A DNA stretch of 31,599 nucleotides from Prevotella sp. UBA746. Lineage in GTDB: Bacteria; Bacteroidota; Bacteroidia; Bacteroidales; Bacteroidaceae. The position numbers and the translations under genes were made by a program. Numbering within the stretch: the stretch's first letter is position 1; every line of letters starts with the position of its first letter. Shown here piece by piece: positions 1 to 7,944 of the stretch. The stretch lies in the NCBI GenBank assembly GCA_002298545.1, contig DBKQ01000119.1:7336-38934 (forward strand), read 5' to 3'. The notes beneath the pieces are model-generated. The model was not told the DNA's origin. It did no database searches and saw nothing but the letters and a program-made list of their open reading frames with translations.

Positions 1-155
1 CCCTCCCCAGGGGGAGGGGAGTAGATAGCCTTATATATTAAAAAGGAGATATTGGGAAGGATATATTAAAAAGGATATATAGGGAATATGGTGATATGAC
101 TCTATTTTTTTAGTTTATGCAAAAATAGAAGAAAGAAAAAGAGGAAAGAAGAGAA
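1..155. repeat. G-rich palindrome and 28-bp degenerate tandem repeat
   Basis: Bases 1-20 form a C-run/G-run palindrome (ccctcccc, a, gggggagggg) like the core of the interspersed repeat at 1342-1624. It is cut by the window edge. Two 28-bp units follow at 33-60 and 61-88, each starting atatattaaaaagga and diverging towards the end. The rest, up to the ATG at 156, is AT-rich leader with an A/G-rich stretch just before the start codon. No convincing -33/-7 promoter was seen. Confidence 0.5.
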
Positions 156-1061
156 ATGAAGAAAACTTTTATAATATTTTCTGCACTGATGCTTGCAACA
201 GCATCAGCATCAGCAAACACCTATAATAAAGAAAAGACTATAACACCAAGCGAACCCGCCGCAGTCCTCTCCTCCCCCCTTGGGGGGACTGAGGGGGGCT
301 CCAGAGGCTTGACTGAGGGGGGCTATACCCACCCCTGGGCAGGCAAACGCGTGGCATATTTCGGCGACTCCATCACCGACCCTAAAAACAAGGCATCCGA
401 CAATAAATACTGGAGTCTATTGCAGCAGTGGCTCGGCATTACACCGTATGTATATGCCGTGAGCGGCAGACAATGGAACGACATTCCTCGCCAGGCGGAG
501 CAACTGAAAAAGGAGCACGGCAACGACTTCGATGCCATACTGATATTCATCGGCACTAACGATTTTAATGCCGGAGTGCCTATCGGCGAATGGTATACGG
601 AAAAGGAAGAAGACGTCATGGCTGGTATTCACGAGCCTAAACATCTCGTAAAGCGCATGCGCCAGCATTTCTGCATGACTGACTCCACTTATCGCGGACG
701 CATCAACATCGCCCTCGACAAGGTGAAACGCATGTTCCCAACAAAGCAGATAGTGCTCATCACGCCTATCCACCGCGCCGGTTTCTACCGCAGCGACACA
801 AACTGGCAGCCTACGGAGGACTACCGCAACAAATGCGGCGAATACGTAAGCAGCTATGTAGAGTCGGTAAAGGAGGCAGGAAACATCTGGAGCGTGCCGG
901 TTATCGACATGAATGCCCTCTGCGGACTTTATCCACTGATGGACGAGCACGCACAGTTTTTCAACAAGAAGGATGTAGACCGTCTGCATCCCAACAACGA
1001 GGGACATCGCCGCATGGCGCTCACACTGATGTATCAGCTCCTTACGCTTCCGGTTTTCTGA
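156..1061 (+). CDS. Secreted SGNH/GDSL-family hydrolase
   Basis: This 301-residue protein is probably an exported esterase or lipase-like hydrolase acting on acyl or acetyl esters. Residues 1-20 form a signal peptide ending in ASASA. SGNH blocks are clear: GDS at 70-72 with nucleophile Ser72, a block-II glycine near 104 (VSG), GTND at 133-136, and DRLH at 275-278 supplying the catalytic Asp/His. Between the signal peptide and the catalytic domain, residues about 38-57 are encoded by a G-rich interspersed repeat (see the entry at 273-324), giving a Gly/Thr/Glu-rich linker. The ATG start is supported by the signal peptide. Family members include carbohydrate acetylesterases and rhamnogalacturonan acetylesterase-like enzymes; the substrate cannot be read from the sequence. 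It is a single gene with no operon partner. Confidence 0.85.
   Translation: MKKTFIIFSALMLATASASANTYNKEKTITPSEPAAVLSSPLGGTEGGSRGLTEGGYTHPWAGKRVAYFGDSITDPKNKASDNKYWSLLQQWLGITPYVYAVSGRQWNDIPRQAEQLKKEHGNDFDAILIFIGTNDFNAGVPIGEWYTEKEEDVMAGIHEPKHLVKRMRQHFCMTDSTYRGRINIALDKVKRMFPTKQIVLITPIHRAGFYRSDTNWQPTEDYRNKCGEYVSSYVESVKEAGNIWSVPVIDMNALCGLYPLMDEHAQFFNKKDVDRLHPNNEGHRRMALTLMYQLLTLPVF
273..324 (+). repeat. Interspersed G-rich repeat inside the SGNH hydrolase gene
   Basis: Bases 273-301 carry a C6 run, TT, a G6 run, then gactgaggggggctc. A near-identical copy lies in intergenic DNA at 18757-18786. A 14-base part (gactgaggggggct) recurs at 311-324, 24 bases after its first copy at 287-300. The spacing is a multiple of three, so the reading frame is kept and the copy translates into the linker of the hydrolase. 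Confidence 0.7.
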
Positions 1062-1341
1062 AAAAAGTTTTTTTATAAATTTACCCTCACACCCTCACAC
1101 AACGGTCTGAAAGTCCCTGTTTATCGGCCTTTCAGGTGGTGAGGGATAATGTGAGGGTAGGTGTTTTACCCCTCACACTTATAGCCAGTCACTCTCACAC
1201 ATGACTGTTGCAGTAAAACGCTGTCGGTATTTCTATGCTGCACCAAAGGTGCAAGATTACTGCAACTTTGGTGCACCACAGAAATAATCTCCCTTTTCAT
1301 TACCTTTGCCTAAAATTAAATAACTTTTCAAGTTTAGGATT
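1062..1341. other. Gene-free hairpin region after the SGNH hydrolase
   Basis: No ORF with coding character was seen. Bases 1066-1075 are an A-run followed by a T-run. Bases 1082-1159 form a long imperfect hairpin: taccctcaca pairs with tgtgagggta at the base, and ctgaaag (1107-1113) pairs with ctttcag (1129-1135) near the tip. It may terminate the upstream gene. Bases 1228-1286 form a second, longer hairpin (separate entry). A Bacteroidota -7-like TACCTTTG lies at 1301-1308 without an obvious -33 box or downstream gene. Confidence 0.55.
1228..1286. repeat. Large inverted repeat (26-base arms, 7-base loop)
   Basis: Arms 1228-1253 and 1261-1286 are complementary with only a few mismatches around a 7-base loop (1254-1260). 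The left arm contains the shorter palindrome tgcaccaaaggtgca, and a related ctttggtgcacc is in the right arm, so alternative foldings are possible. A TACCTTTG -7-like element begins 15 bases downstream. It could be an operator, a cruciform or a mobile-element remnant. Confidence 0.55.
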
Positions 1342-1624
1342 TATAATCTTCCCCTCCCCCGCCTCCCCTTGACAGGAGCGGAGCAGTTACCTTTGATTGC
1401 TACAAACTTATCATTATTAATATGATAAGTGAGTCGTTACTAATTTGTTCGACATATCTTTTACAAACAAATGCATCAGTTACTTTTTCTGCAAAATGAG
1501 ATATTTATTAGTAAATTCTGTAATGATACAGATTTAGTAATGACAAAGATGCAAGGTTATGGCAATTAAAGGTAACTGCTCCGCCCCTGTCAAGGGGAGG
1601 CGGGGGAGGGGAATAACTAAAAAA
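1342..1624. repeat. MITE/REP-like element with about 50-bp inverted ends
   Basis: Arms 1349-1400 and 1562-1613 are inverted copies differing at about two positions. The core reads ggtaactgctccgcccc followed by a G-rich run. The interior of roughly 160 bp is AT-rich and has no ORF. The right arm with its inner flank (from 1538, taatgacaaagatg) recurs at 5609-5673, and the right outer end (1601-1622) recurs inverted at the window end. There is no transposase in the element. This is the form expected of a non-autonomous miniature inverted-repeat element or a REP doublet. Mobility is inferred, not seen. Confidence 0.65.
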
Positions 1625-1642
1625 GAAACTTCAGTAATATAG

Positions 1643-1681
1643 TAAATGTGCCGTCAGGAAAATTCCCTGGCGGCACATTTA
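1643..1681. terminator. Strong hairpin terminator between permease gene and repeat element
   Basis: Bases 1644-1658 (aaatgtgccgtcagg) pair with 1666-1680 (cctggcggcacattt) with a single mismatch around a short loop. The hairpin lies 60 bases beyond the stop of the minus-strand FtsX-like permease gene, where a terminator is expected. There is no long T-run on the minus strand. Confidence 0.6.
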
Positions 1682-1740
1682 TTTTATATCATTTGCAAAA
1701 AGCAAATGAATATTATTCAGAAACTTCAACAAGCTGTAGG

Positions 1741-2973
1741 TCAGTCGTTGAGCAGTCGTCTGCTGAAATACCTCACCGGATACCACACAGCAAGGAATCC
1801 CACGGCAATGACAGTAAGGAACACCACTGCAACATCCTCAGGATGAACACTTACGGGATAAGCATCAACGACGAAAGTGCCGCTCGACTGTCCGAGAGCC
1901 ACGAGTCCGTATTCCTGTTGCAGCCAGCAGAGGAGCAATCCAATCAGAATTCCCAATACAGCACCGAAGAAAGCAATCAGTCTGCCTTCAAAAAGGAAAA
2001 TACTGTAAATCTGCCGGTCGGTAGCACCAAGATTTCGCAGCGTTACCACATCATTCTTCTTGTCGATGATAAGCATCGAGATAGAGCCAATGATATTGAA
2101 GCTTGCCACGATGAGGATAAACGTGAGGAAGATATAGGCAATGAATTTCTCTACCTTCATGATGCGGAAAGTGTCCTCCTGCTGCTCATAGCGGTCGAGC
2201 ACCTTGTATTTCTCTCCTGCAATATCCTTCATCTCCTCCTTCACCTTGTCGAGGTCGCTGCCGTTCTTCAGTCTTATCTGTAGCGACGACAACATCCCCT
2301 GCTGCTCAAAGAGCGAGCGGGCAAAAGATATAGGTGCCAAGACGTGGTCGCGGTCGTATTTACCCTGTTTCACCATAAACACGGAGCCTGGCGATATCAG
2401 CGAGTCCACAACAAATCCGTCGGCAGGATTAGCCATATCGAGCTGTCCGTTTTTCCGCGGTGCATAAATCATCAGCGACCCGTCCCAGTTTGCATTCATC
2501 CCGAGCGTCTCGGCAAGCCTAACGCCCACGGTACCGAAATTCAGGTTTGCGGCATGGAGCGAGAAATTGCCGTCGCCATATAGAATCTCGTCGATGCGCG
2601 ACATCTGTTCGAAGTTGTCGTCAACCCCCATCAGCGTTACCATAGCCTGTCGGCCCTTGTAAATGGCGAGCGCCTGATCCTTCAGGCACTCCGTGGCAAC
2701 TTCCACTTCCGGCAGAGCCTTAATCCGGGTCAGTATGGGGTCGTCGGCAGGTGCCGTCTTTCCCTTTGCCGGCACCACCTCAATCTGAGGATCGAAGGAG
2801 GTGAAGAATGTAGCCACGAGGTCGTGGAATCCGTTGAATACGCTCAATGTAACCACCAGTGCCATTGTGGCTACCGCCACTCCGGCAACGCTGATGCCGC
2901 TGATTATATTAATGGCATGTGTGCTCTTCTTTGAGAAGAGGTATCGGCGCGCAATATAAAAAGGGAAATTCAT
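1741..2973 (-). CDS. FtsX-like/LolE-type ABC transporter permease
   Basis: This 410-residue inner-membrane protein has the four-helix plan of the FtsX/MacB/LolCE permease superfamily. One helix lies at about 20-48, a large periplasmic domain at about 50-270, and three helices at about 275-303, 328-352 and 380-402. The N-terminal segment (FYIARRYLFSKKSTHAINIIS) and the cytoplasmic coupling segment KKNDVVTLRNLGAT (305-318) are typical of lipoprotein-releasing LolC/LolE-like permeases. The ATPase partner is not encoded here. It is probably co-transcribed with rbfA, which ends 6 bases upstream. Family membership is secure; a role in lipoprotein sorting is inferred. Confidence 0.88.
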   Translation of the reverse strand: MNFPFYIARRYLFSKKSTHAINIISGISVAGVAVATMALVVTLSVFNGFHDLVATFFTSFDPQIEVVPAKGKTAPADDPILTRIKALPEVEVATECLKDQALAIYKGRQAMVTLMGVDDNFEQMSRIDEILYGDGNFSLHAANLNFGTVGVRLAETLGMNANWDGSLMIYAPRKNGQLDMANPADGFVVDSLISPGSVFMVKQGKYDRDHVLAPISFARSLFEQQGMLSSLQIRLKNGSDLDKVKEEMKDIAGEKYKVLDRYEQQEDTFRIMKVEKFIAYIFLTFILIVASFNIIGSISMLIIDKKNDVVTLRNLGATDRQIYSIFLFEGRLIAFFGAVLGILIGLLLCWLQQEYGLVALGQSSGTFVVDAYPVSVHPEDVAVVFLTVIAVGFLAVWYPVRYFSRRLLND

Positions 2974-2979
2974 AATCCA

Positions 2980-3315
2980 CTATTTTTTCAGCAGCTCGTC
3001 GATATGCTCTATATAGTCGAGCGAGTCGTCAATGAAGAATCTCAGCTCCGGAATAATGCGCAGCTGGTTTCTTACGCGCTGACCCAGGTCGTAGCGCACG
3101 GTTTTCTCGTTTTTGCGGATATTGCCGATAATCTCCTCTCCCTTTTCCGACGGGAAGATACTGAGGTATGCCGTGCATATACTCAGGTCGGGACTTACTC
3201 TAACTCTCGTTACCGACACCATCACGCCGTGCATCTGGCGGGTCTGTGCCTGGAATATAATACTCAGCTCCTTTTGCAGGAGTCTTGCTATACGGTTTTG
3301 TCTTGTCTCTTGCAT
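2980..3315 (-). CDS. rbfA: 30S ribosome-binding factor RbfA
   Basis: This 111-residue protein matches RbfA, a small KH-fold factor that binds the 30S subunit during late 16S rRNA maturation and cold adaptation. Recognisable features are the N-terminal helix (QNRIARLLQKELSIIFQ), the central VSVTRVRVSPDLSICTAYLSIF strand-helix segment and the C-terminal LRIIPELRFFIDDSLDY typical of the family. The length is normal. It is the first gene of a minus-strand pair with the FtsX-like permease (6-base gap). A TAATTTTG -7-like element lies upstream at 3402-3409. Confidence 0.92.
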   Translation of the reverse strand: MQETRQNRIARLLQKELSIIFQAQTRQMHGVMVSVTRVRVSPDLSICTAYLSIFPSEKGEEIIGNIRKNEKTVRYDLGQRVRNQLRIIPELRFFIDDSLDYIEHIDELLKK

Positions 3316-3401
3316 TTTCTTCTTCTTTTATTATATACTTATGAAGTATTTTATTTGTAATTATCAACTCTTTTCCTCATTGTAACAATGAAGTTTGATA
3401 C

Positions 3402-3409
3402 AAAATTAG
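3402..3409 (-). promoter_or_regulatory. Candidate -7 element for rbfA
   Basis: The minus strand reads TAATTTTG, matching the Bacteroidota TAnnTTTG -7 consensus, about 87 bases upstream of the rbfA ATG. No matching TTTG -33 box was found at the usual 19-21 base spacing, so support is partial. Confidence 0.35.
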
Positions 3410-3671
3410 GAAAAATATTTCAGATATAAGAATTTTGCCGTTTTTTTATACATAAATCACCACAGCCGAAAGGTTTGGCATGAATGAAAAGGCTAAAGGC
3501 ATTGGCGAGGGCTTTACTTGCCAGAGGGTGTTTTATAGGTTTTCGTCTAAAAAATAATTTATTCACTTCCGATAATAAATACTATCACTCCGAATAACAG
3601 AAGATTCACAAAAAAAGCAAACAAGAAACGGAAGGCAACAAATAAAAATCAAAGCAAATAAAAATAAAACA

Positions 3672-3679
3672 TACATTTG
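3672..3679 (+). promoter_or_regulatory. Candidate -7 element for the glycosyltransferase pair
   Basis: TACATTTG fits TAnnTTTG and lies 25 bases before the ATG at 3705. There is no clear TTTG at -33 in the A-rich upstream sequence. Confidence 0.35.
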
Positions 3680-3704
3680 CTCGTTATAAGAAAAAAAGCC
3701 ATTT

Positions 3705-4598
3705 ATGATAAAATCACTGTCAATACTCATGCCATCCTACAACAACACGTGTTATACCCTCGTGGAAGCCCTACACAAACAGGCCGAGAGTATCAGCTGC
3801 AGCGATTTCAAATACGAGATTATCGTTGCCGACGACGGCTCTACGAATTTATCCGCCGTAGAGCAGAACACAAGAATCAACGAACTTTCCAATTGCAGAT
3901 ATATAATAAGGAAGGAGAATTCGGGCAGGGCGGCAATAAGAAATTTCCTTGCCCGACAGGCAAAAGGCGATTACCTACTTTTTCTCGACAGCGACAGACG
4001 CCTGTGCTGCAACGATTTTATCTGCCGGTATATGGAACTCGACGGAGCGGAAGTGGCATGCGGCGGACTGCGCATCGGAGGCGATGCCGGACAGCTCTGC
4101 CATAACCTGCGCTACCGTATGGAGAAGAAGTATGAACCCAGCAATACCGCCAGCCAAAGGCAACAGAGGGAATACCAGAACTTCAATACCTCGAATTTCA
4201 TTACCCGTCGGGATATATTGATAAACATCCCCTTCGACGAGCGCTTCCGACGCTATGGCTACGAAGACGTGATGTGGGGAAAACAACTCCACGACAATAA
4301 TATCCGCATTCTGCATATCGACAACCCGATAATGCTCGACGACTTTGAAACGAACGAAGACTTCGTGAGAAAGATGGAGACCGGAATGCAGACACTACAC
4401 CAGTTTAGGGAAGAACTCAGCGACTACTCCTCTGTTATAAAGGCAGAAGAGAAACTCAACAAGCTGCATCTCACAGCATTATACAAACTACTCTTTAATG
4501 CCAGTAAAAATTTCATAAGAAAGAATCTCAGCGGCAAACACCCCGCCGTGCCACTTCTCAACATATACAAACTCGGCATATTCATTAATATAAAATAG
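3705..4598 (+). CDS. Family 2 glycosyltransferase
   Basis: This 297-residue cytoplasmic or membrane-associated GT-A enzyme probably transfers a sugar from a nucleotide-sugar during surface polysaccharide assembly. Visible motifs are the N-terminal strand SILMPSYNN (6-14), the nucleotide-binding DDGS (43-46), the metal-binding DSD (95-97) and the acceptor-side GYEDVMWG (185-192), which resembles the ED motif of GalNAc-transferase-like GT2 domains. The N-terminus starts directly on the catalytic fold, so the ATG at 3705 is right. The next GT2 gene starts 14 bases downstream, so the two are probably an operon. Donor and acceptor cannot be deduced. Confidence 0.85.
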   Translation: MIKSLSILMPSYNNTCYTLVEALHKQAESISCSDFKYEIIVADDGSTNLSAVEQNTRINELSNCRYIIRKENSGRAAIRNFLARQAKGDYLLFLDSDRRLCCNDFICRYMELDGAEVACGGLRIGGDAGQLCHNLRYRMEKKYEPSNTASQRQQREYQNFNTSNFITRRDILINIPFDERFRRYGYEDVMWGKQLHDNNIRILHIDNPIMLDDFETNEDFVRKMETGMQTLHQFREELSDYSSVIKAEEKLNKLHLTALYKLLFNASKNFIRKNLSGKHPAVPLLNIYKLGIFINIK

Positions 4599-4612
4599 CA
4601 GAAACAAAAAAA

Positions 4613-5611
4613 ATGACTGAAGACAAAATATCTGTAATCGTAGCAACATACAACCAAGAGACAACAATAGGAAGAACTCTCGACTCCATCATCATGCAGC
4701 AATGCCATCTGCCAATAGAAATAGTGATAGGCGAGGATTGTTCAACCGACTCTACGCGAGCCATTTGCGAAGATTATGCACAGCGTTATCCACAGGTTGT
4801 GCGCCTTATGCCAAAGGCTCCCAACAAGGGAATGATACGCAACTACTACGACTGTCTGCTTGCCTGCCGGGGGAAGTATATTGCCGACTGTGCCGGCGAC
4901 GATTTCTGGACTGACAAGGAAAAGCTGGAGAAGGAGTCGAGGATTATGGAAAAGAACCGGAATGTAGTGCTCGTACATACCAACTGGAGCTTCTACAACG
5001 AGGATACCCACAAGTCTACACAAAATACATATATCCCCTTCCCTGCACCAGTCACACCAGGAAAGGAGATAATAGAATCAGTAATAACACAGACCAAGGC
5101 ACCCGTAGTACATACCTGCACCTCACTTTACCGGGCAGACGTAATAAAGAAGTGCTATTACGAAGCCCCCGACCTTTTCAGCAATCCCGACAACGGCTGC
5201 GAAGACCTGCAGCTCGTTTGCATGCTCGCAGCAAACGGCGACGTGGCATACTTGCCAGACGATACGCTGAACTACAGCGTAGGGCATCCATCAGTATCAT
5301 GCCAGCCAGACGAACGGAAGCAGTTCCGCTTCGTAATCCGCACCACACGCCTGTCGATACGCCTTGCCAAGATGTTCGGCATAGACACGGAGAATACCCG
5401 GAAACATTTCTCCGCCAAAGCCTTCGCCCTGCTCATGCACGCCTTCCGCAGCCACGACAAGACTCTGAAGAAAGAGGCAGAAGACTTCATGAGGGAATGG
5501 AACATCAGGGGTGGAATAAAAACAAAAGCCGCACTACTCATTATGTCATGCAGCATCACATGGAAATTAATGTTAGAGACGAGAAGAGTATTTGTTAAAC
5601 TGAAAAAGTAA
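4613..5611 (+). CDS. Family 2 glycosyltransferase
   Basis: This 332-residue GT-A glycosyltransferase has the strand ISVIVATYNQ (6-15), EDCSTDST (41-48) as the variant of DDGS used by many polysaccharide GT2s, and AGDDFW (94-99) as the metal-binding motif. The C-terminal 100 residues are helical and basic and may contact the membrane. It follows another GT2 gene by 14 bases, suggesting a shared transcript and pathway (capsule, LPS or exopolysaccharide). The stop codon lies at the first bases of an interspersed repeat (5609-5673), which may serve as terminator. The specific sugar is unknown. Confidence 0.85.
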   Translation: MTEDKISVIVATYNQETTIGRTLDSIIMQQCHLPIEIVIGEDCSTDSTRAICEDYAQRYPQVVRLMPKAPNKGMIRNYYDCLLACRGKYIADCAGDDFWTDKEKLEKESRIMEKNRNVVLVHTNWSFYNEDTHKSTQNTYIPFPAPVTPGKEIIESVITQTKAPVVHTCTSLYRADVIKKCYYEAPDLFSNPDNGCEDLQLVCMLAANGDVAYLPDDTLNYSVGHPSVSCQPDERKQFRFVIRTTRLSIRLAKMFGIDTENTRKHFSAKAFALLMHAFRSHDKTLKKEAEDFMREWNIRGGIKTKAALLIMSCSITWKLMLETRRVFVKLKK

Positions 5612-5680
5612 TGACAAATATGTAAGGTTATGGCAATATGGGTAACTGCTCCGCCCCCGGCGGGGGAGGGGAAGATTATA
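5609..5680 (+). repeat. Copy of the MITE/REP-like repeat between convergent genes
   Basis: Starting at the GT2 stop codon, this segment matches the right arm of the element at 1538-1613: taatgacaaa(t/g)atg, then aaggttatggcaat, then ggtaactgctccgcccc and a G-rich run. The C-rich/G-rich core ccgcccccggcgggggagg is palindromic. The outer flank (gaagattata) matches, inverted, the left outer flank of the 1342 element. The position between convergent genes fits a bidirectional terminator role. Confidence 0.65.
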
Positions 5681-5718
5681 TATTCTTAATGGTTTGAAAA
5701 CACCCCATACTTCATTCT

Positions 5719-6894
5719 TCATTTCTTCATTTCAATAATATTGCGGAACAAAGAATCAAGTCGTTTACCCACAACATCAGGCGAAGCCATTCCATCAACC
5801 TTTTCCGAAGCCAGGCGGCAGTCGTTAGTCCCCTCCTTGCGCAAATCACCGATAGCCTGTGCCATTGCCTGAGCATCATCAATTGGCACAACACGGCATC
5901 CCGGTTCTATTCTCTCGCTCTTAGGAATGCAGTCGGTCGTTATCACTGGTAGTCCTGTACTCATAGCCTCGAGCACCACCAGCACCTGAGCCTCCTTGCG
6001 TGTGGCAAGCAGCATACAGTCACTTTGGTAAAGAATGTCGAGTACCTTCTCTTTTCCAACCTCGCCGTAAAACTCAACAACATCTCCAACCCCATATTCG
6101 TCAGCAAGTCTCTTAGCCTCCTCAGAATCTGTAAAACGTCCTGCCACAAGCAAGCGCACCCTGTCGGCAGTAGTCTTGCGGTATCTTCCCACGGCATCAA
6201 ACAACACGTCGTAGCCCTTTCCGGGAACGAAATTGGCGATGCAACACAACACAAGTTCACGGTCGGCATCAAGCGGTTTCCTTTTTTTATACTTAAAGAA
6301 ATCCGTATCAATAGTGTTCGACACCTCCACCCACCTGTAGTCATTTCCAAAGAACGGAGCAAGATCGTCTACGAGTTCGGCAGAAACAGGCACAACAAGG
6401 TCAGCCTTTCTGTATGCCTCGGTAATCATCGGCAACTGCCATGCCCCGTAAATGTCGCGTCCATATTCTTTTTTCAATAATATCGACGATAGATGCTCCG
6501 TAACGACATATGGCAGTCCATATTTCTCCCCACACTTCATCGCCGCATATCCAGCCCATTGACAGCAGTGGGCATGTATAATATCAGGCTTGCCGAACTT
6601 TTCCACATACTTATCCACAAGCTTTTCCACAGCCTTCACCCAGTGTCTGGCGCAAGTCTTCGGAAAGAAAGGTATGCCCCGCAAATCCTTTCTCATAACC
6701 TCGATACCGTCAACACGCGTAATATAAGTGCCCAGAGGAGCCTTTAGGTATAGTCCCGGCGACAGGCGTGCGCTCATGTTTAAACACGCCGCGATGCGCA
6801 CCGTATTGCCCTGCATGGCGAGAGCCTTTGCCTGGTCAACACAGAACATGCCGCCGTATGGCGGAAAGAACGAAGGAAGTTCGAGTATATGCAT
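5719..6894 (-). CDS. Family 4 glycosyltransferase (GT-B fold)
   Basis: This 391-residue GT-B enzyme probably acts in envelope polysaccharide synthesis. The N-terminal Rossmann domain has the glycine loop SFFPPYGGMFCVDQAKALAM and DIIHAHC (104-110). The C-terminal domain carries LVLCCIANFVPGKGYDVLFDA (about 214-234) and the retaining-GT E-x7-E motif (E301 and E309, within EAQVLVVLEAMSTGLPVITTD). All elements of the GT4 family are present and the length is normal. It is downstream of a GT2 gene on the same strand, separated by 88 bases that contain a 22-bp tandem repeat. It is convergent with the preceding plus-strand GT2 pair. Confidence 0.88.
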   Translation of the reverse strand: MHILELPSFFPPYGGMFCVDQAKALAMQGNTVRIAACLNMSARLSPGLYLKAPLGTYITRVDGIEVMRKDLRGIPFFPKTCARHWVKAVEKLVDKYVEKFGKPDIIHAHCCQWAGYAAMKCGEKYGLPYVVTEHLSSILLKKEYGRDIYGAWQLPMITEAYRKADLVVPVSAELVDDLAPFFGNDYRWVEVSNTIDTDFFKYKKRKPLDADRELVLCCIANFVPGKGYDVLFDAVGRYRKTTADRVRLLVAGRFTDSEEAKRLADEYGVGDVVEFYGEVGKEKVLDILYQSDCMLLATRKEAQVLVVLEAMSTGLPVITTDCIPKSERIEPGCRVVPIDDAQAMAQAIGDLRKEGTNDCRLASEKVDGMASPDVVGKRLDSLFRNIIEMKK

Positions 6895-6906
6895 ATTAGA
6901 AATAAT

Positions 6907-6972
6907 ATAAAGTGTTTAAGATAATACCATAAAGTGGTTAGGATAAAACTATAAAGAGGTTAGGATAATACC
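6907..6972. repeat. 22-bp tandem repeat, three units
   Basis: Three consecutive 22-bp units start at 6907, 6929 and 6951. Each begins ataaag and is followed by (t/a)g(t/g)ttaggata-type sequence. They fill most of the gap between two minus-strand glycosyltransferase genes. The units differ at a few positions, so this is an old or functionally constrained array rather than a fresh expansion. Confidence 0.65.
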
Positions 6973-6982
6973 ACAACGCATG

Positions 6983-7942
6983 TTAGCGATTTCTCTTTAC
7001 CCTCCGCAATACAGCCGAAAGCAACAGCAGTCCCGGATATGTATCGGCTAACGAGGCAAAGATATAATATTTAAGAGTATAGCGTTTTAGCGGCAACGGG
7101 AAGAGTCCCCTGCCTTTAAGTTCGCGGAGTCTCGAGCGCAGTTCCTGCCATCCCCGTCTGCTTGTCATGATATTAAAGATATAGTCCATGGTGAGTTGTC
7201 TCACCCGGCGTTCCATCGCCATATAGTCGTAAAAATAGAGTCCGCTGCATAATTCCCACAGTCCGAAAATTATATCCCTCTTGTCGTCGAGACGTTTCAA
7301 TATATGCCCGTCATCCTTTTTAGTTGTTATAGAACCGTTGCGCAAGGTATAGAAATACGCCGTAGCGTCGGTATAAATAAGTTTTTCGGCATTTATCACC
7401 ACGCGTGGAGTAAAATCCTCGTCCTCGTGGTATATTCCAGCCTTGAACCTTATATCATCGCCAATCAAAGCTTTTCTGAACACATATCCACAAGCCGAAG
7501 CCCTTAGGTTGTGGTCCATCATGAAATCCGTTCCGGAAAACAGTCCTACGTACGTTTTTTTTTCCACAACCGCCCGTTCATCTTCAGTATGCCTGAACAT
7601 GAGCATGTCGGCACGTTTTTCCCTCAACTTATCCACACACTTGTCATACACGCTGGGGATAAGTCTGTCGTCGCCGTCGACAAACTGAATGTATTCTCCC
7701 TTTGCAGCCTCTATACCGGTATTGCGCGCAGCACTCAGTCCGCCGTTCTCCCTCCTTATATAAACAAGCTCCGGACAGACATCACGCAGCTGCTTGCTAA
7801 CATCCACAGTAGAGCCGTCGTCAACAACAATAATCTCCCTCTCGCCGCTATCGAGCGATACGGCGGCAACACTCTCCACGCATCTCTGGATAAGGGCGAG
7901 AGGGAGATTATAATAAGGAATGATAAAACTGATAAGCGGCAT
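6983..7942 (-). CDS. Family 2 glycosyltransferase
   Basis: This 319-residue GT-A glycosyltransferase has ISFIIPYYNLP (4-14), VVDDGST (39-45), the acceptor-loop signature RRENGGLSAARNTGI (63-77) and VDGDDRL (88-94), the metal-binding site. It is a textbook GT2 of the polysaccharide type. The start codon lies 2 bases after the nadA stop codon, so translation is probably coupled to nadA. The C-terminal part is basic and helical. Donor and acceptor are unknown; a role in capsule or LPS is inferred from the surrounding GTs. Confidence 0.87.
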   Translation of the reverse strand: MPLISFIIPYYNLPLALIQRCVESVAAVSLDSGEREIIVVDDGSTVDVSKQLRDVCPELVYIRRENGGLSAARNTGIEAAKGEYIQFVDGDDRLIPSVYDKCVDKLREKRADMLMFRHTEDERAVVEKKTYVGLFSGTDFMMDHNLRASACGYVFRKALIGDDIRFKAGIYHEDEDFTPRVVINAEKLIYTDATAYFYTLRNGSITTKKDDGHILKRLDDKRDIIFGLWELCSGLYFYDYMAMERRVRQLTMDYIFNIMTSRRGWQELRSRLRELKGRGLFPLPLKRYTLKYYIFASLADTYPGLLLLSAVLRRVKRNR

Positions 7943-7944
7943 AC

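Larger units (their letters stand above)
3316..3704. other. Divergent intergenic region between rbfA and glycosyltransferase genes
   Basis: This is 389 bases of AT-rich DNA with no coding signal. It separates minus-strand rbfA from the plus-strand glycosyltransferase pair, so it should hold both promoters. Candidate -7 elements are annotated at 3402-3409 (minus) and 3672-3679 (plus). No other repeat or RNA was recognised. Confidence 0.5.

Noticed and set aside
1646..2283. Plus-strand frames opposite the FtsX-like permease
   Set aside because: They overlap a well-supported minus-strand gene and the terminator hairpin.
4786..4794. Isolated TTATCCACA 9-mers at 4786, 6611, 7629 and 31151
   Set aside because: They are single matches inside coding genes, not clustered, and so not counted as part of the origin.
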